This document shows positions 19,052 to 27,465 of a DNA stretch of 46,618 nucleotides, one piece after another. Each line of letters starts with the position of its first letter. Position 1 is the stretch's first letter. Source of the stretch: Flavobacteriaceae bacterium (GTDB taxonomy: Bacteria; Bacteroidota; Bacteroidia; Flavobacteriales; Weeksellaceae). The stretch spans positions 633,193-679,810 of the forward strand of contig PTET01000001.1 of NCBI GenBank assembly GCA_004359435.1. The letters run 5' to 3'. The notes beneath the pieces were generated by a model. It was not told the DNA's origin and searched no databases. It saw nothing but the letters and a program-made list of their open reading frames with translations. The translations under genes and the position numbers were made by a program.

Positions 19052-20170
19052 ATGTTTGTTGAAGATTTTTTCCAAGCAGTACCCCCGTCTTTACAAGAGA
19101 ATTATCAAAGTAGAGGCCGGTTTTCATTGGACATAGGTTTTGAATTTCCAAAACTTGAAGAGGGCCTTTGCGTAGTGGTGATGGGTTTTCAGCCTGATAG
19201 AAATCCAGACAATTTTGCTTTTTCAGCTTTTAGAGAATCTTTATACGAGCTTAAAAAAGGAACAGGCTTTCCTAAAATTTTTGATGTCGGAAATTTTGTT
19301 TTGGGAGATAATCCCAGCGATACTCTTTTTGCCTTGAATCAGGTATTTGGTTTTTTTAAAAATCTTCCTTGTAAACTTTGGATTTTAGGCGCTTCTATTG
19401 ATGCAGTCAGTGCTTTTTATCAATCCTTCGAAAGGCCTTTGCATCTGGTAGATTTCAATGTGAAGTTTGCCTTGGAAGACCATAACGAATCTTTGGTAAC
19501 AAGCAACTATCTCTCACACTTTATTGCCCATCCTCCCTATAATTTATACCGTTATACGCTTTTGGGCTACCAAACCCATTATGTGGCGCAAGAAGAATTA
19601 GATTTGATGGAGAACCTGAATTTCGAGTTTTGTCGATTGGGACTTTTGAAAGAAGAAATGCCTAGCATGGAAACTTATTTTAGAACTTCAGATTTCTGTT
19701 TGTTTCATCTAAATATGCTTGAGGCGTCTTGTTTTTCTTCAACTTATAATTTAGAGCCCAACGGTCTGAACAGCAATCAGGTTTGTCAACTTACCAGATA
19801 TTTGGGTTCGAGCCAGAAAAACAAGGCTTTTTTCGCTCTAGGCTATTTTCCCCAAAAAGATTTGAGTGGGGTAGATGCCAAAACCCTCAGCCAAATGTTT
19901 TGGTATTATTTGGACGGATTCAAGTTGCAATCGGCTTCTCCTACCGAAAGTACCATGGAGAATTTCACCAAACTTATTGTTCCTCAAAAGGGAGATCAAA
20001 TAGAATTTTTGCATGATCCTATCCATGAAAAATGGTGGATTATTGGCGTTAATTTTAATCAAAAAATTGAATTCGAGCCCTGTACCTATAAAGATTATTT
20101 GGATATTGTAGAGGGAAACTTGCCCAGCAGATGGTGGAAACTCCAAAAAAGACTTGCTGGCAACCAATAA
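19052..20170 (+). CDS. Arginase/formimidoylglutamase-fold protein, probably without catalytic metal site
   Basis: The 372-residue protein occupies the place between topA and gldK where flavobacteria carry a gene usually annotated as formimidoylglutamase or arginase-like. Matches to the fold are modest: VVVMGFQPDRN, the region IFDVGNFVLGD, LWILGASIDAVSAFYQS, HLVDFNVKFAL and RTSDFCLFHLNMLEAS. These lie where active ureohydrolases have GGxHS, DAHxD and SxDxDxxDP. The metal-binding His and Asp residues are replaced (GASID, DFNVKF, HLNML), so it is unlikely to be an active hydrolase. No signal peptide is seen. Conserved linkage to gldK suggests a role near the gliding/T9SS machinery, which is inference. 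Confidence 0.72.
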   Translation: MFVEDFFQAVPPSLQENYQSRGRFSLDIGFEFPKLEEGLCVVVMGFQPDRNPDNFAFSAFRESLYELKKGTGFPKIFDVGNFVLGDNPSDTLFALNQVFGFFKNLPCKLWILGASIDAVSAFYQSFERPLHLVDFNVKFALEDHNESLVTSNYLSHFIAHPPYNLYRYTLLGYQTHYVAQEELDLMENLNFEFCRLGLLKEEMPSMETYFRTSDFCLFHLNMLEASCFSSTYNLEPNGLNSNQVCQLTRYLGSSQKNKAFFALGYFPQKDLSGVDAKTLSQMFWYYLDGFKLQSASPTESTMENFTKLIVPQKGDQIEFLHDPIHEKWWIIGVNFNQKIEFEPCTYKDYLDIVEGNLPSRWWKLQKRLAGNQ

Positions 20171-20211
20171 GGTCTTGAAAAACAATTGGCCATAAGAATT
20201 TGTTTTTTTGG

Positions 20212-20238
20212 TTGAGAAATAAAAAAGTGATATTTTCG
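20212..20238 (+). promoter_or_regulatory. Probable promoter of gldKLMN
   Basis: TTG at 20212-20214 and TATTTTCG at 20231-20238 (one base off TAnnTTTG), 16 bases apart, 22 bases before the gldK start codon. Confidence 0.5.
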
Positions 20239-20260
20239 CCTCAATAATCTAGTTAAAACT

Positions 20261-21703
20261 ATGAAAAACATACTGTACGTACTTTTCTCATCCCTGGCAA
20301 TTATTTCTTGTAATTCGATAGGTGGAAGATCTGGTAAGAGTGGGTATAACCCCAATGCGACCAAAGGAGAGATTATTGCGGATAACCCTAGAGCAACTTG
20401 GGATCCCATTAAACCCACAGGAATGGTGCCCATCCCTAGTGGATCTTTTGTGATTGGGCAATCTGATTACGATTTTGTGCAAAAAAATGATGCACCAACT
20501 AGAACGGTTTCAGTTTCTGCTTTTTACATGGACGAAACTGAAGTTACCAATGCAGAATATAGAGATTTTATCAATTATGTTCGTGATTCTGTGGTGAGAA
20601 GTTCACTAGCCGAAAAAGCCTTAGAACAAGGAGTTGATGTAACTGGAGAGGGTGAAGGAATTGCTGCTTATGCCTACAAAACAGAAGGGGTAGACGACAA
20701 AGAAGATAGCCCTTATTTACAGTATTTAAGAGACAAACAGACCGGTAGAGATGGCGGAGAAAAAGAAGGGAAAAGAATCAACTGGGATGCGCCCCTAATT
20801 TGGGATACTGGAAATTATCCAGATGTTTCCTATGCCGAGGTAGTGGAGTCTTTTTATTATCCTCCCAAAGAGAGATTCAACGGAGAGAAAGCCTTTGACG
20901 TTAGAAAGCTTATCTTCTCTTACTCTTGGATAGACACTGAATCTGCTGTGAAGGACAAAAATCCAGAAAGATCTAAATACGTGATTCAAGAATCTCTTCC
21001 TATCTATCCAGATACAACCGTTTGGTCGAGAGATTTTAGCTATGCGCACAACGAACCGATGCACGAATTCTATTTTTCTCATAAGTCATATAGCGATTAC
21101 CCTGTAGTTGGGGTAAATTGGAAACAAGCCCAAGCCTACTGTGCCTACAAAACCAAAAAGCACAACGATTATCTTAAACAAAAGAAAAGAGGAGAAAAAG
21201 TATTCGCATACCGTTTGCCTACAGAGGTTGAATGGGAGTATGCTGCCAGAGGAGGTTTAGACAACGCGCCTTACCCATGGGGAGGACCTTATTTGATGGA
21301 TGACAGAGGTTGCTATTTGGCCAACTTCAAACCCAAACGAGGAGATTACATAGAAGACCATAAAAAAGGAAATTATATGTATACCGGTAAGGTGAAATCT
21401 TTTACTGCCAACGGTTATGGACTCTATGATATGGCGGGTAACGTAGCAGAATGGACCAGTTCTCCTTATGATGCGAGTTCTTACACTGCTACAAGCACCA
21501 TCAACCCATCTCTTGGGGTTGGTAGAAGATATCCAAACAAAACCATTCGTGGAGGTTCTTGGAAAGACGTAGGTCATCAGCTGATGGTTTCTGCAAGAGA
21601 TTCTGAGCACCAAGATTCAGCAAGAAGTTTTGTTGGATTCAGAACCGTACAAAGTTTGCCAGAGGGGGTTCAGCCTGATGTCAAAATCAACAATGAAGAT
21701 TAA
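20261..21703 (+). CDS. gldK: GldK, outer membrane lipoprotein of the type IX secretion system
   Basis: GldK (PorK) forms, with GldN, the ring under the outer membrane in the type IX secretion and gliding machinery. The 480-residue protein has a lipoprotein signal with lipobox IISC at residues 14-17. It carries the FGE-sulfatase fold: MVPIPSGSFVIGQ, FYMDETEVTNAEYRDFINYV, YPVVGVNWKQAQAYCAYKT, YRLPTEVEWEYAARGG, GLYDMAGNVAEWTSS and IRGGSWKD near the end. As in other GldK proteins the fold is a structural module and not a sulfatase activator. Length is normal. It is the first gene of gldKLMN, with 35 bases to gldL. Confidence 0.95.
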   Translation: MKNILYVLFSSLAIISCNSIGGRSGKSGYNPNATKGEIIADNPRATWDPIKPTGMVPIPSGSFVIGQSDYDFVQKNDAPTRTVSVSAFYMDETEVTNAEYRDFINYVRDSVVRSSLAEKALEQGVDVTGEGEGIAAYAYKTEGVDDKEDSPYLQYLRDKQTGRDGGEKEGKRINWDAPLIWDTGNYPDVSYAEVVESFYYPPKERFNGEKAFDVRKLIFSYSWIDTESAVKDKNPERSKYVIQESLPIYPDTTVWSRDFSYAHNEPMHEFYFSHKSYSDYPVVGVNWKQAQAYCAYKTKKHNDYLKQKKRGEKVFAYRLPTEVEWEYAARGGLDNAPYPWGGPYLMDDRGCYLANFKPKRGDYIEDHKKGNYMYTGKVKSFTANGYGLYDMAGNVAEWTSSPYDASSYTATSTINPSLGVGRRYPNKTIRGGSWKDVGHQLMVSARDSEHQDSARSFVGFRTVQSLPEGVQPDVKINNED

Positions 21704-21738
21704 TTTTACTCAATTTCGAATTTTTTAAAACTAAGTAT

Positions 21739-22404
21739 ATGGCCTTTTTATCAAAAAAACAATTTAACATATTTTACAATGCAGGAGCTGCTATCGTTTT
21801 GGTTGGAGCTTGGATGAAGTTAACGCATACTGAATTGGGTCCTTTAACAGGAAATTTAATGCTAACTATTGGTCTATTAACAGAGGCAGCTATTTTTGCT
21901 ATATCTGCTTTTGATACTCCAGAGAAAGAATATGAATGGGAAAAAGTATATCCAGAGCTAGTAGATGGATCTGCGCCAAGAAAAGCTGCCCCAAAAGCAG
22001 AATCTACTTCAGAACTTGAGCTAGGTCTTTCCTCTAAAATCGACAAAATGCTAGCTGATGCCAAAATAGATGCATCTATGTTTCAAAGCTTCAACCAAAA
22101 CATCAACCGTTTTGGAGATGCAGTTGGGCAAATCAACCAGACAGCAGATGCAGCGGCTTCTACCCAAAAATATTCTTCTCAAATGGCCGAGGCAGCAGGT
22201 CATGTAGAATCGCTTAATGCACTTTACCAATTGCAACTAGAAAATGGTAAAAAACAATTAGAACTCAACAAAAATTTGGTGGAAGAATTAGCCAAATCTT
22301 CTCAAGATGCGGAGGCTTTCAAAAACCAGATGGCAACACTAAACGGTCATTTGGAAAACCTAAACAAAGTGTACGGTGGAATGTTAACTGCCATGAAACA
22401 TTAA
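21739..22404 (+). CDS. gldL: GldL, inner membrane motor subunit of gliding/T9SS
   Basis: GldL and GldM form the proton-driven motor that powers gliding and type IX secretion. The 221-residue protein has two N-terminal membrane segments (about residues 10-28 and 38-58) and a long cytoplasmic coiled-coil-like tail. Glu49 lies in the second membrane segment (GLLTEAAIF) and Lys27 at the end of the first. Both positions match charged residues known to matter in GldL of Flavobacterium johnsoniae. The length fits the family (about 215). gldM starts 56 bases downstream. Confidence 0.95.
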   Translation: MAFLSKKQFNIFYNAGAAIVLVGAWMKLTHTELGPLTGNLMLTIGLLTEAAIFAISAFDTPEKEYEWEKVYPELVDGSAPRKAAPKAESTSELELGLSSKIDKMLADAKIDASMFQSFNQNINRFGDAVGQINQTADAAASTQKYSSQMAEAAGHVESLNALYQLQLENGKKQLELNKNLVEELAKSSQDAEAFKNQMATLNGHLENLNKVYGGMLTAMKH

Positions 22405-22460
22405 TTTGTTTTTCAGGAGAATCTAATTTACACCAATCAACCAAGTTAAGACAAAACAAA

Positions 22461-24050
22461 ATGGCAAAAGGAAATCTTTCCCCTCGTCAAAGGATGATCA
22501 ACCTAATGTATCTGGTTTTTATCGCGATGCTCGCGATGAACGTAGATAGAAAGGTATTGGATTCTTTTAGCGAGATCAATACAACCCTTGAAAAATCGGT
22601 AGAACTAACCTCCGCTTTAAACAAAGGACTTTACACAGATTTAGAGGCAAAAGCAGGATTGTATCCTGGGGTAATGCCCAAGGCGCAGGCAATCAAAGCC
22701 AGCTCTGATGAATTGTATACATTCTTAGACGATCTAAAAGCCAGCGCTTCTTCTGGTTTGAAGCTTAGAGACGATAAAACGTACGACCCAAGCTCGATGG
22801 ATTCTTCTTATGACATGGGTAGAATCCTCTTTGATGGTGATAAACTCACGCCTAAGGGTGAAGAATTGTTGCAAAAAATTGAGGCTCACAAACAGGTGTT
22901 GCTAGCCAATGCCAATGAAGCTTCAAAAGCGAGAATTGAAGAGATTTTCTCTACTTTGGCCTTGGACAAAAACAAAGGATGGGTTACAGAGAAATTTTAT
23001 GATCAGCCGCTTATCGCTTCACTCACCAAGCTTACCAAAATGCAGCTGGACGTTCGAAACGAAGAAGCCAACATCATCAACAGTCTAACCAACAAAAACC
23101 TAAAATCTGCTCTTGTTCTTAACGAGTACAGCGTAATGGTAGATGGTCCTAAAGTAATTCTAAGAGGTGAAAGAGCAGATGCAGCAGTAACCATTGGCGC
23201 CTATGACAAAACCCTTAGCGGTCAAGCGAATTTCGGAGGAAAAACTGCCTCTCTTGTGAGTGGTAGAGCGTCTTACACTTTGCCTACGGGTTCTGTAGGT
23301 AGAAAAAGCATTGATGTAGTGGTTAACTATACCGACAAAAACGGACAAACCTTTTCTAAGAAAACAACATATTCTTACGAGGTGGTAGAAAAGTCTAAGT
23401 CTGATGCAGTCTTGGCTCCAACAACTTCTCCAACCAATGCCAACAACAATGTGGCCATTAAACCAAGAGAAGTTACCGCTGCCAGCGTACAAGCAGACAA
23501 AATGTTGATTGTTTACCGTGGGGTTTCTAATCCACTTACCGCTGCCATGGGTGGTGTAGATCCATCTTCCATTAGAATGACTCCTTCTACAGGTTCATTA
23601 AGTTCTGCTGGAGGAAACAGATACAACTATGTCGCTGGAGGTGGAGAATCGGTAACATTTACAGTAACGGGTAGATCTATTGCTACAGGAAAACCTGTTT
23701 CTGGACAGGTAACGTATCGTATCAAAAACATACCTCCGCCAAGGGCTACCATCCGTGGAGAATCTGAACCAAGAATTAGTAAGGCATCTCTTGGATTGAA
23801 TACTATTGAAGCTGAGATACCAGATTTTGGTTTCCCTGTAAACATCCAAGTAACCAGTTTTTCTGTAAAAGTTCCAGGACTTGCCACAGTAATGGTGAGC
23901 GGAAATAGATTAGATGCAAGAGCCATGAGCGCGGTAAGCAAAGCAAGACCTGGATCTTCTATCTCTATAGGAAACATCAAAGCCGTCTTGGTGGGTGGAG
24001 GAGTTACCCTGAACAAAATTCCACCGGTGGTTGTAGATTTAAAAGACTAA
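22461..24050 (+). CDS. gldM: GldM, motor subunit spanning the periplasm
   Basis: GldM (529 residues) has one membrane segment near the N-terminus (MINLMYLVFIAMLAMNVD, about residues 12-30) and a large periplasmic part of four beta or helical domains reaching to the GldK/GldN ring. The start MAKGNLSPRQRM places Arg9 just before the membrane segment, the residue proposed to pair with the GldL glutamate. Family marks include the helical D1 domain (residues about 40-220) and the beta domains with MLIVYRGVSNPLTAAMGGV and the C-terminal VLVGGGVTLNKIPPVVVDLKD. The length is usual (F. johnsoniae about 513). gldN follows after 4 bases. Confidence 0.95.
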   Translation: MAKGNLSPRQRMINLMYLVFIAMLAMNVDRKVLDSFSEINTTLEKSVELTSALNKGLYTDLEAKAGLYPGVMPKAQAIKASSDELYTFLDDLKASASSGLKLRDDKTYDPSSMDSSYDMGRILFDGDKLTPKGEELLQKIEAHKQVLLANANEASKARIEEIFSTLALDKNKGWVTEKFYDQPLIASLTKLTKMQLDVRNEEANIINSLTNKNLKSALVLNEYSVMVDGPKVILRGERADAAVTIGAYDKTLSGQANFGGKTASLVSGRASYTLPTGSVGRKSIDVVVNYTDKNGQTFSKKTTYSYEVVEKSKSDAVLAPTTSPTNANNNVAIKPREVTAASVQADKMLIVYRGVSNPLTAAMGGVDPSSIRMTPSTGSLSSAGGNRYNYVAGGGESVTFTVTGRSIATGKPVSGQVTYRIKNIPPPRATIRGESEPRISKASLGLNTIEAEIPDFGFPVNIQVTSFSVKVPGLATVMVSGNRLDARAMSAVSKARPGSSISIGNIKAVLVGGGVTLNKIPPVVVDLKD

Positions 24051-24054
24051 AATT

Positions 24055-24693
24055 ATGAAGAAAAATATTTTCCTTTTGTTGTTTGCAGTTTTTGCCCAAA
24101 CTGTTTTTGCGCAAAACCTTTTAAACATCAAATCTCCTGAGAAATTCAGAGAAGAGCAAGAAAAACTAAAGGCACCTAAAACCACCAAAAGTGTAATGGT
24201 AGAAGGTGAGATTCAAGAAGTTCCTCTAACTCCAGAAGAGTTGGCAGCTGCCAAACCAACGCTTAAAGAAAAACCTGTGGCTTTTGCTCCGGTAGAAGAC
24301 AAAGACATTCTTTGGAGCAAGGTGGTTTGGGAGGTGATAGATTTGAACGAAAAAATCAATCAACCTTTTTATTACAAATCAGAATCTACTGTGGATAATT
24401 TTGTTTCCCTTTATGATGCTTTGGTTGATGGAATGGAGTCTGGAGCCATCAAAGAAGTATATGATGACGATAGTTTTGTAGGAAGATTAGAGCAAAAGGA
24501 TTTTATCATGAGAACTTCTAGAGTAGATACCACCGATTATGCTATCAACAAAATCAATGCAGGAAAAACATTAGAAGCTGGAGATTTAGACTATGTAAAA
24601 CTCAACAGCAACTCTGTGAGATTGGTGAAAATCATGGGTATGTGGTACATAGACAAAAGAATTGGTGATGGAACTACTAATTTAGTTTTTTAG
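24055..24693 (+). CDS. gldN: GldN, T9SS ring component, C-terminal part missing
   Basis: GldN (PorN) is the periplasmic partner of GldK in the T9SS ring. The signal peptide (MKKNIFLLLFAVFAQTVFAQ) and the conserved start are present (ILWSKVVWEVIDLNEKINQPFYY, RLVKIMGMWYIDKRIGD). GldN proteins run to about 300 residues and end in a motif like DMWNY. Here homology stops at about 24667, and the next bases read TGG AAC TAC TAA (24669-24680) in another frame. This looks like the natural C-terminus WNY-stop, joined directly after loss of about 90-100 residues. The shown stop at 24693 is out of frame. If real, T9SS would be impaired; it is more likely a join error. Confidence 0.88.
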   Translation: MKKNIFLLLFAVFAQTVFAQNLLNIKSPEKFREEQEKLKAPKTTKSVMVEGEIQEVPLTPEELAAAKPTLKEKPVAFAPVEDKDILWSKVVWEVIDLNEKINQPFYYKSESTVDNFVSLYDALVDGMESGAIKEVYDDDSFVGRLEQKDFIMRTSRVDTTDYAINKINAGKTLEAGDLDYVKLNSNSVRLVKIMGMWYIDKRIGDGTTNLVF

Positions 24694-24698
24694 CATCC

Positions 24699-24738
24699 AA
24701 AAGCCCCAACACAACTTTTGTCTTGGGGCTTTTCTTTT
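24699..24738 (+). terminator. Intrinsic terminator after gldN
   Basis: AAAAGCCCCAA at 24699-24709 pairs with TTGGGGCTTTT at 24723-24733 around a 13-base loop, followed by T-rich sequence. It ends the gldKLMN transcript, 8 bases before the FAD oxidoreductase gene. Confidence 0.85.
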
Positions 24739-24745
24739 GAATTGA

Positions 24746-25798
24746 ATGAAAAAACAAGTAGATTATATCATCGTAGGACTAGGACTCGCAGGGGTTTTTA
24801 TGGCCGAAAAGTTACTGAGTGAAAATAAATCTTTTGTGGTGATAGATGCCCCAACCCATTGGGGTGGTTCATCTAAAATTGCTGCGGGACTGTACAATCC
24901 TTTGGTGCTTAAAAGATTTACGCCTGTTTGGCTGGCGATGGAGCAAATCTTATATATGCATCAAACTTTAGAAAGGGTAGGGCTTCTTTTGGGGAATAAC
25001 TATCAAAGTTTTGTCCCTATTGCTCGAATTTTTCACGATTTGCAAGAAAAAAATACCTGGGAAGATAAATCGCAGTTAGAGGATTTAGAGCCTTTTATGG
25101 GAGATACCCAAATCGTTAAATTTCCTGAAATCGAATCTCCTTTTGGCGTTGGACTTTTAAAGCATAGTGGTCGGGTAGATGTAGTTTCTTTGCTGGACGA
25201 TTTTAGGAATTACCTCAAAGAAAATCATACAATTTTAGAAGAAGTTTTTGATTACGATGCGCTAGAAATTCATCCCCAGCATGTGGTTTATAAAGATTAT
25301 AAGGCAAATAAAATCATCTTTTGTGAAGGCTATAATCTTCGCGAAAACCCCTATTTTTCGTATTTACCTCTAGATGGTAACAAGGGAGAAGTGCTAGAGA
25401 TACAGACTTCATTTGAATCTGATTATATCTGGAAATCGGCTGTATTTTTGTCATCAACAGGCCAAAAAAATAGGTTTTATCTAGGGGCAACCTACAACTG
25501 GACCTTTGAAGATCCTTTTGTTTCCCAGAAAGGAAAAGAAGAACTTGTTTTGGGACTCCAAAAATTTTACAAAAATCCATTTGAAGTTCTTTCTCATCAG
25601 GCTGCCATTAGGCCAACGGTAAAAGACAGAAGACCCTTACTTGGAAGCCATCCCAAGTATCCCAACCTTATTGTTTTTAATGGTTTGGGGACCAGAGGGG
25701 TAATGCTTGGTCCTTATTTTGCAAAGGCATTGTATGAAAATTTGGAGCATCAAACGCCGCTTATAAAAGAAGCAGACATCGCCAGAATTAAATTGTAG
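24746..25798 (+). CDS. FAD-dependent oxidoreductase (DAO family)
   Basis: This 350-residue protein has an N-terminal FAD-binding motif, DYIIVGLGLAGVFMAEKLL with ID at the end of the second strand. It also has a SSKIAAGLYNPLVLKRF segment and a C-terminal FAD contact ATIRPT-like stretch (AAIRPTVKDRRPLLG, NGLGTRGVMLGP). This is the D-amino acid oxidase/glycine oxidase fold. The substrate cannot be read from sequence. No signal peptide or membrane segment is seen. Its place behind gldN is common in flavobacteria, with no known link to gliding. Frame is intact. Confidence 0.85.
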   Translation: MKKQVDYIIVGLGLAGVFMAEKLLSENKSFVVIDAPTHWGGSSKIAAGLYNPLVLKRFTPVWLAMEQILYMHQTLERVGLLLGNNYQSFVPIARIFHDLQEKNTWEDKSQLEDLEPFMGDTQIVKFPEIESPFGVGLLKHSGRVDVVSLLDDFRNYLKENHTILEEVFDYDALEIHPQHVVYKDYKANKIIFCEGYNLRENPYFSYLPLDGNKGEVLEIQTSFESDYIWKSAVFLSSTGQKNRFYLGATYNWTFEDPFVSQKGKEELVLGLQKFYKNPFEVLSHQAAIRPTVKDRRPLLGSHPKYPNLIVFNGLGTRGVMLGPYFAKALYENLEHQTPLIKEADIARIKL

Positions 25799-25816
25799 AA
25801 AAGTGTAGTTCTCTTT

Positions 25817-25845
25817 TTGTATATCTAATTCTCGCTGTATCTTTG
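25817..25845 (+). promoter_or_regulatory. Promoter of the ABC-F gene, very close to its start codon
   Basis: TTG at 25817-25819 and TATCTTTG at 25838-25845 with 18 bases between. The ATG of the ABC-F gene is at 25851, only 5 bases after the -7 element, so the transcript may be leaderless. Confidence 0.65.
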
Positions 25846-25850
25846 CCCCT

Positions 25851-27367
25851 ATGATTTTAGTACAAAAAGTAGGCGTTTTTTTTGCCGGAGAAACGCTTTT
25901 CAAAGATGTTTCTTTTCGAGTAAACAAATCCGATAGAATTGGTCTAATTTTACTAGGCTTACAGACGAATTTTCGGGAGGATGGAGAATGAGAATTGAGC
26001 TTGCCAAACTGCTACTTCAGAATCATGATGTATTGCTTTTGGATGAGCCCACCAACCACTTGGACATAGATTCTATCCTTTGGTTAGAAGATTTTTTGGC
26101 GACCTATACAGGAGCGGTTGTTTTGGTTTCGCACGACAAGCAATTTCTAGACAACATCACCAACCGAACCATAGAAATTGCCAACAAGAAAATTGAAGAT
26201 TACAAAGCCAACTACTCTAAATACATCACCCTTAGAACTGAGCGAAGAGAAAAACTCGTTCAATCTCAAAAGAATCAAGAAAAAGAGATCAAACATACCC
26301 AAGATTTGATTTCTAAGTTTAGAGCCAAAGCCAACAAAGCCTCTATGGCCCAATCTTTGATTAAGAAATTAGACAAGGTAGAACGCATTGAGATTGACAA
26401 CGAAGATGTTACCAAAATGAACATTCGTTTTGCGAGTTCTGTGGTACCAGGAAAAGTAGTTTTCGAGCTAGAAAAAGTTTCCAAAGCCTACGACAAAAAA
26501 ATGATTATCAGTGGTGTAGACATGCTACTTGAGCGTGGAGCCAAAGTAGCTTTTGTAGGGCAGAATGGACAAGGAAAAACTACCCTTGCCAGAATGATGG
26601 TAGGAGATTTGCCTCTTACCTCTGGAAAGATTCAGCTGGGGCATAATGTTCAGGTTGGATATTTCGCTCAAAATCAGGCGGCGGTTTTAGATCCCAACAA
26701 AACTGTGCAGCAAGAAGCCGAACATTCAGCCACCGAGGAAACCTTCAAAAAAGTGAGAGATTTGCTCGGTTCTTTTATGTTTTCTGGTGAAACCGTGGAG
26801 AAAAAGACTTCGGTTCTCTCTGGGGGTGAAAGAAATCGTTTGGCACTATGCAAATTGCTTCTTCGTCCTTTTAATGTGCTGGTAATGGACGAGCCTACCA
26901 ATCACCTTGATATTCAGTCTAAAGAAATATTAAAACAAGCCCTGCTCAATTTTGATGGAACCCTTGTTTTGGTTTCTCACGATAGGGAGTTTTTAGACGG
27001 ATTGGTAGATAAGGTTTACGATTTTAGAGATGGAAAAGTCAAAGAGTTTTTGGGCGGAATTGGCGAATATCTTCAAGAGAAAAAAGCCATGAGCTTTAGA
27101 GAAGTAGAAAAAACTACCGAGTCTTCCAAAGTTTCAGCGCCGGTTAAATCGGAGCAGAATTCTGAAAAGCAAAACCCATCAAACCAAGATTCAAACCAAA
27201 AAGAAAGGGTGAAAATTGAGAAAAAAGTAGAAACCTTAGAGGCTGAAATAAAGGCATTGGAAGCTCTTTTTTTATCAGAAAATCCAGATCAACAGAAGTT
27301 AGATAAATACAGCAAATTGAAAGCAGAATTAGACGATCTGCTCGAAAAATGGGCCAGTTTGTCTTAA
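25851..27367 (+). pseudogene. ABC-F family ATPase, first ATPase domain largely missing (interrupted)
   Basis: ABC-F proteins are soluble, two-domain ATPases that act on the ribosome. The 5' part, MILVQKVGVFFAGETLF to RIGLI, is the normal beginning, and its frame breaks near 25950. From about 25952 another frame gives RLTDEFSGGWRMRIELAK and continues to the end. That covers the first signature and Walker B (LLLDEPTNHLDI), the charged interdomain linker, the complete second domain (GQNGQGKTTLARMM, LSGGERNRLALC, LVMDEPTNHLDI) and a C-terminal coiled coil rich in Glu and Lys. Roughly 130 residues including the first Walker A are missing. The full length would be about 630-640. Which ABC-F subfamily it is cannot be settled. 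Confidence 0.88.
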
Positions 27368-27412
27368 GGGATTTTTAATTCGAATAAAGTTAATAAATCA
27401 TCCTTTTTTTAT

Positions 27413-27443
27413 TTGTTAGCCCAAGGGTAAAGCCTTAAATTTG
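27413..27443 (+). promoter_or_regulatory. Promoter of purA
   Basis: TTG at 27413-27415 and TAAATTTG at 27436-27443 with 20 bases between, 22 bases upstream of the purA start codon. Confidence 0.6.
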
Positions 27444-27465
27444 TTTCTTAATATAAAGATAATAT

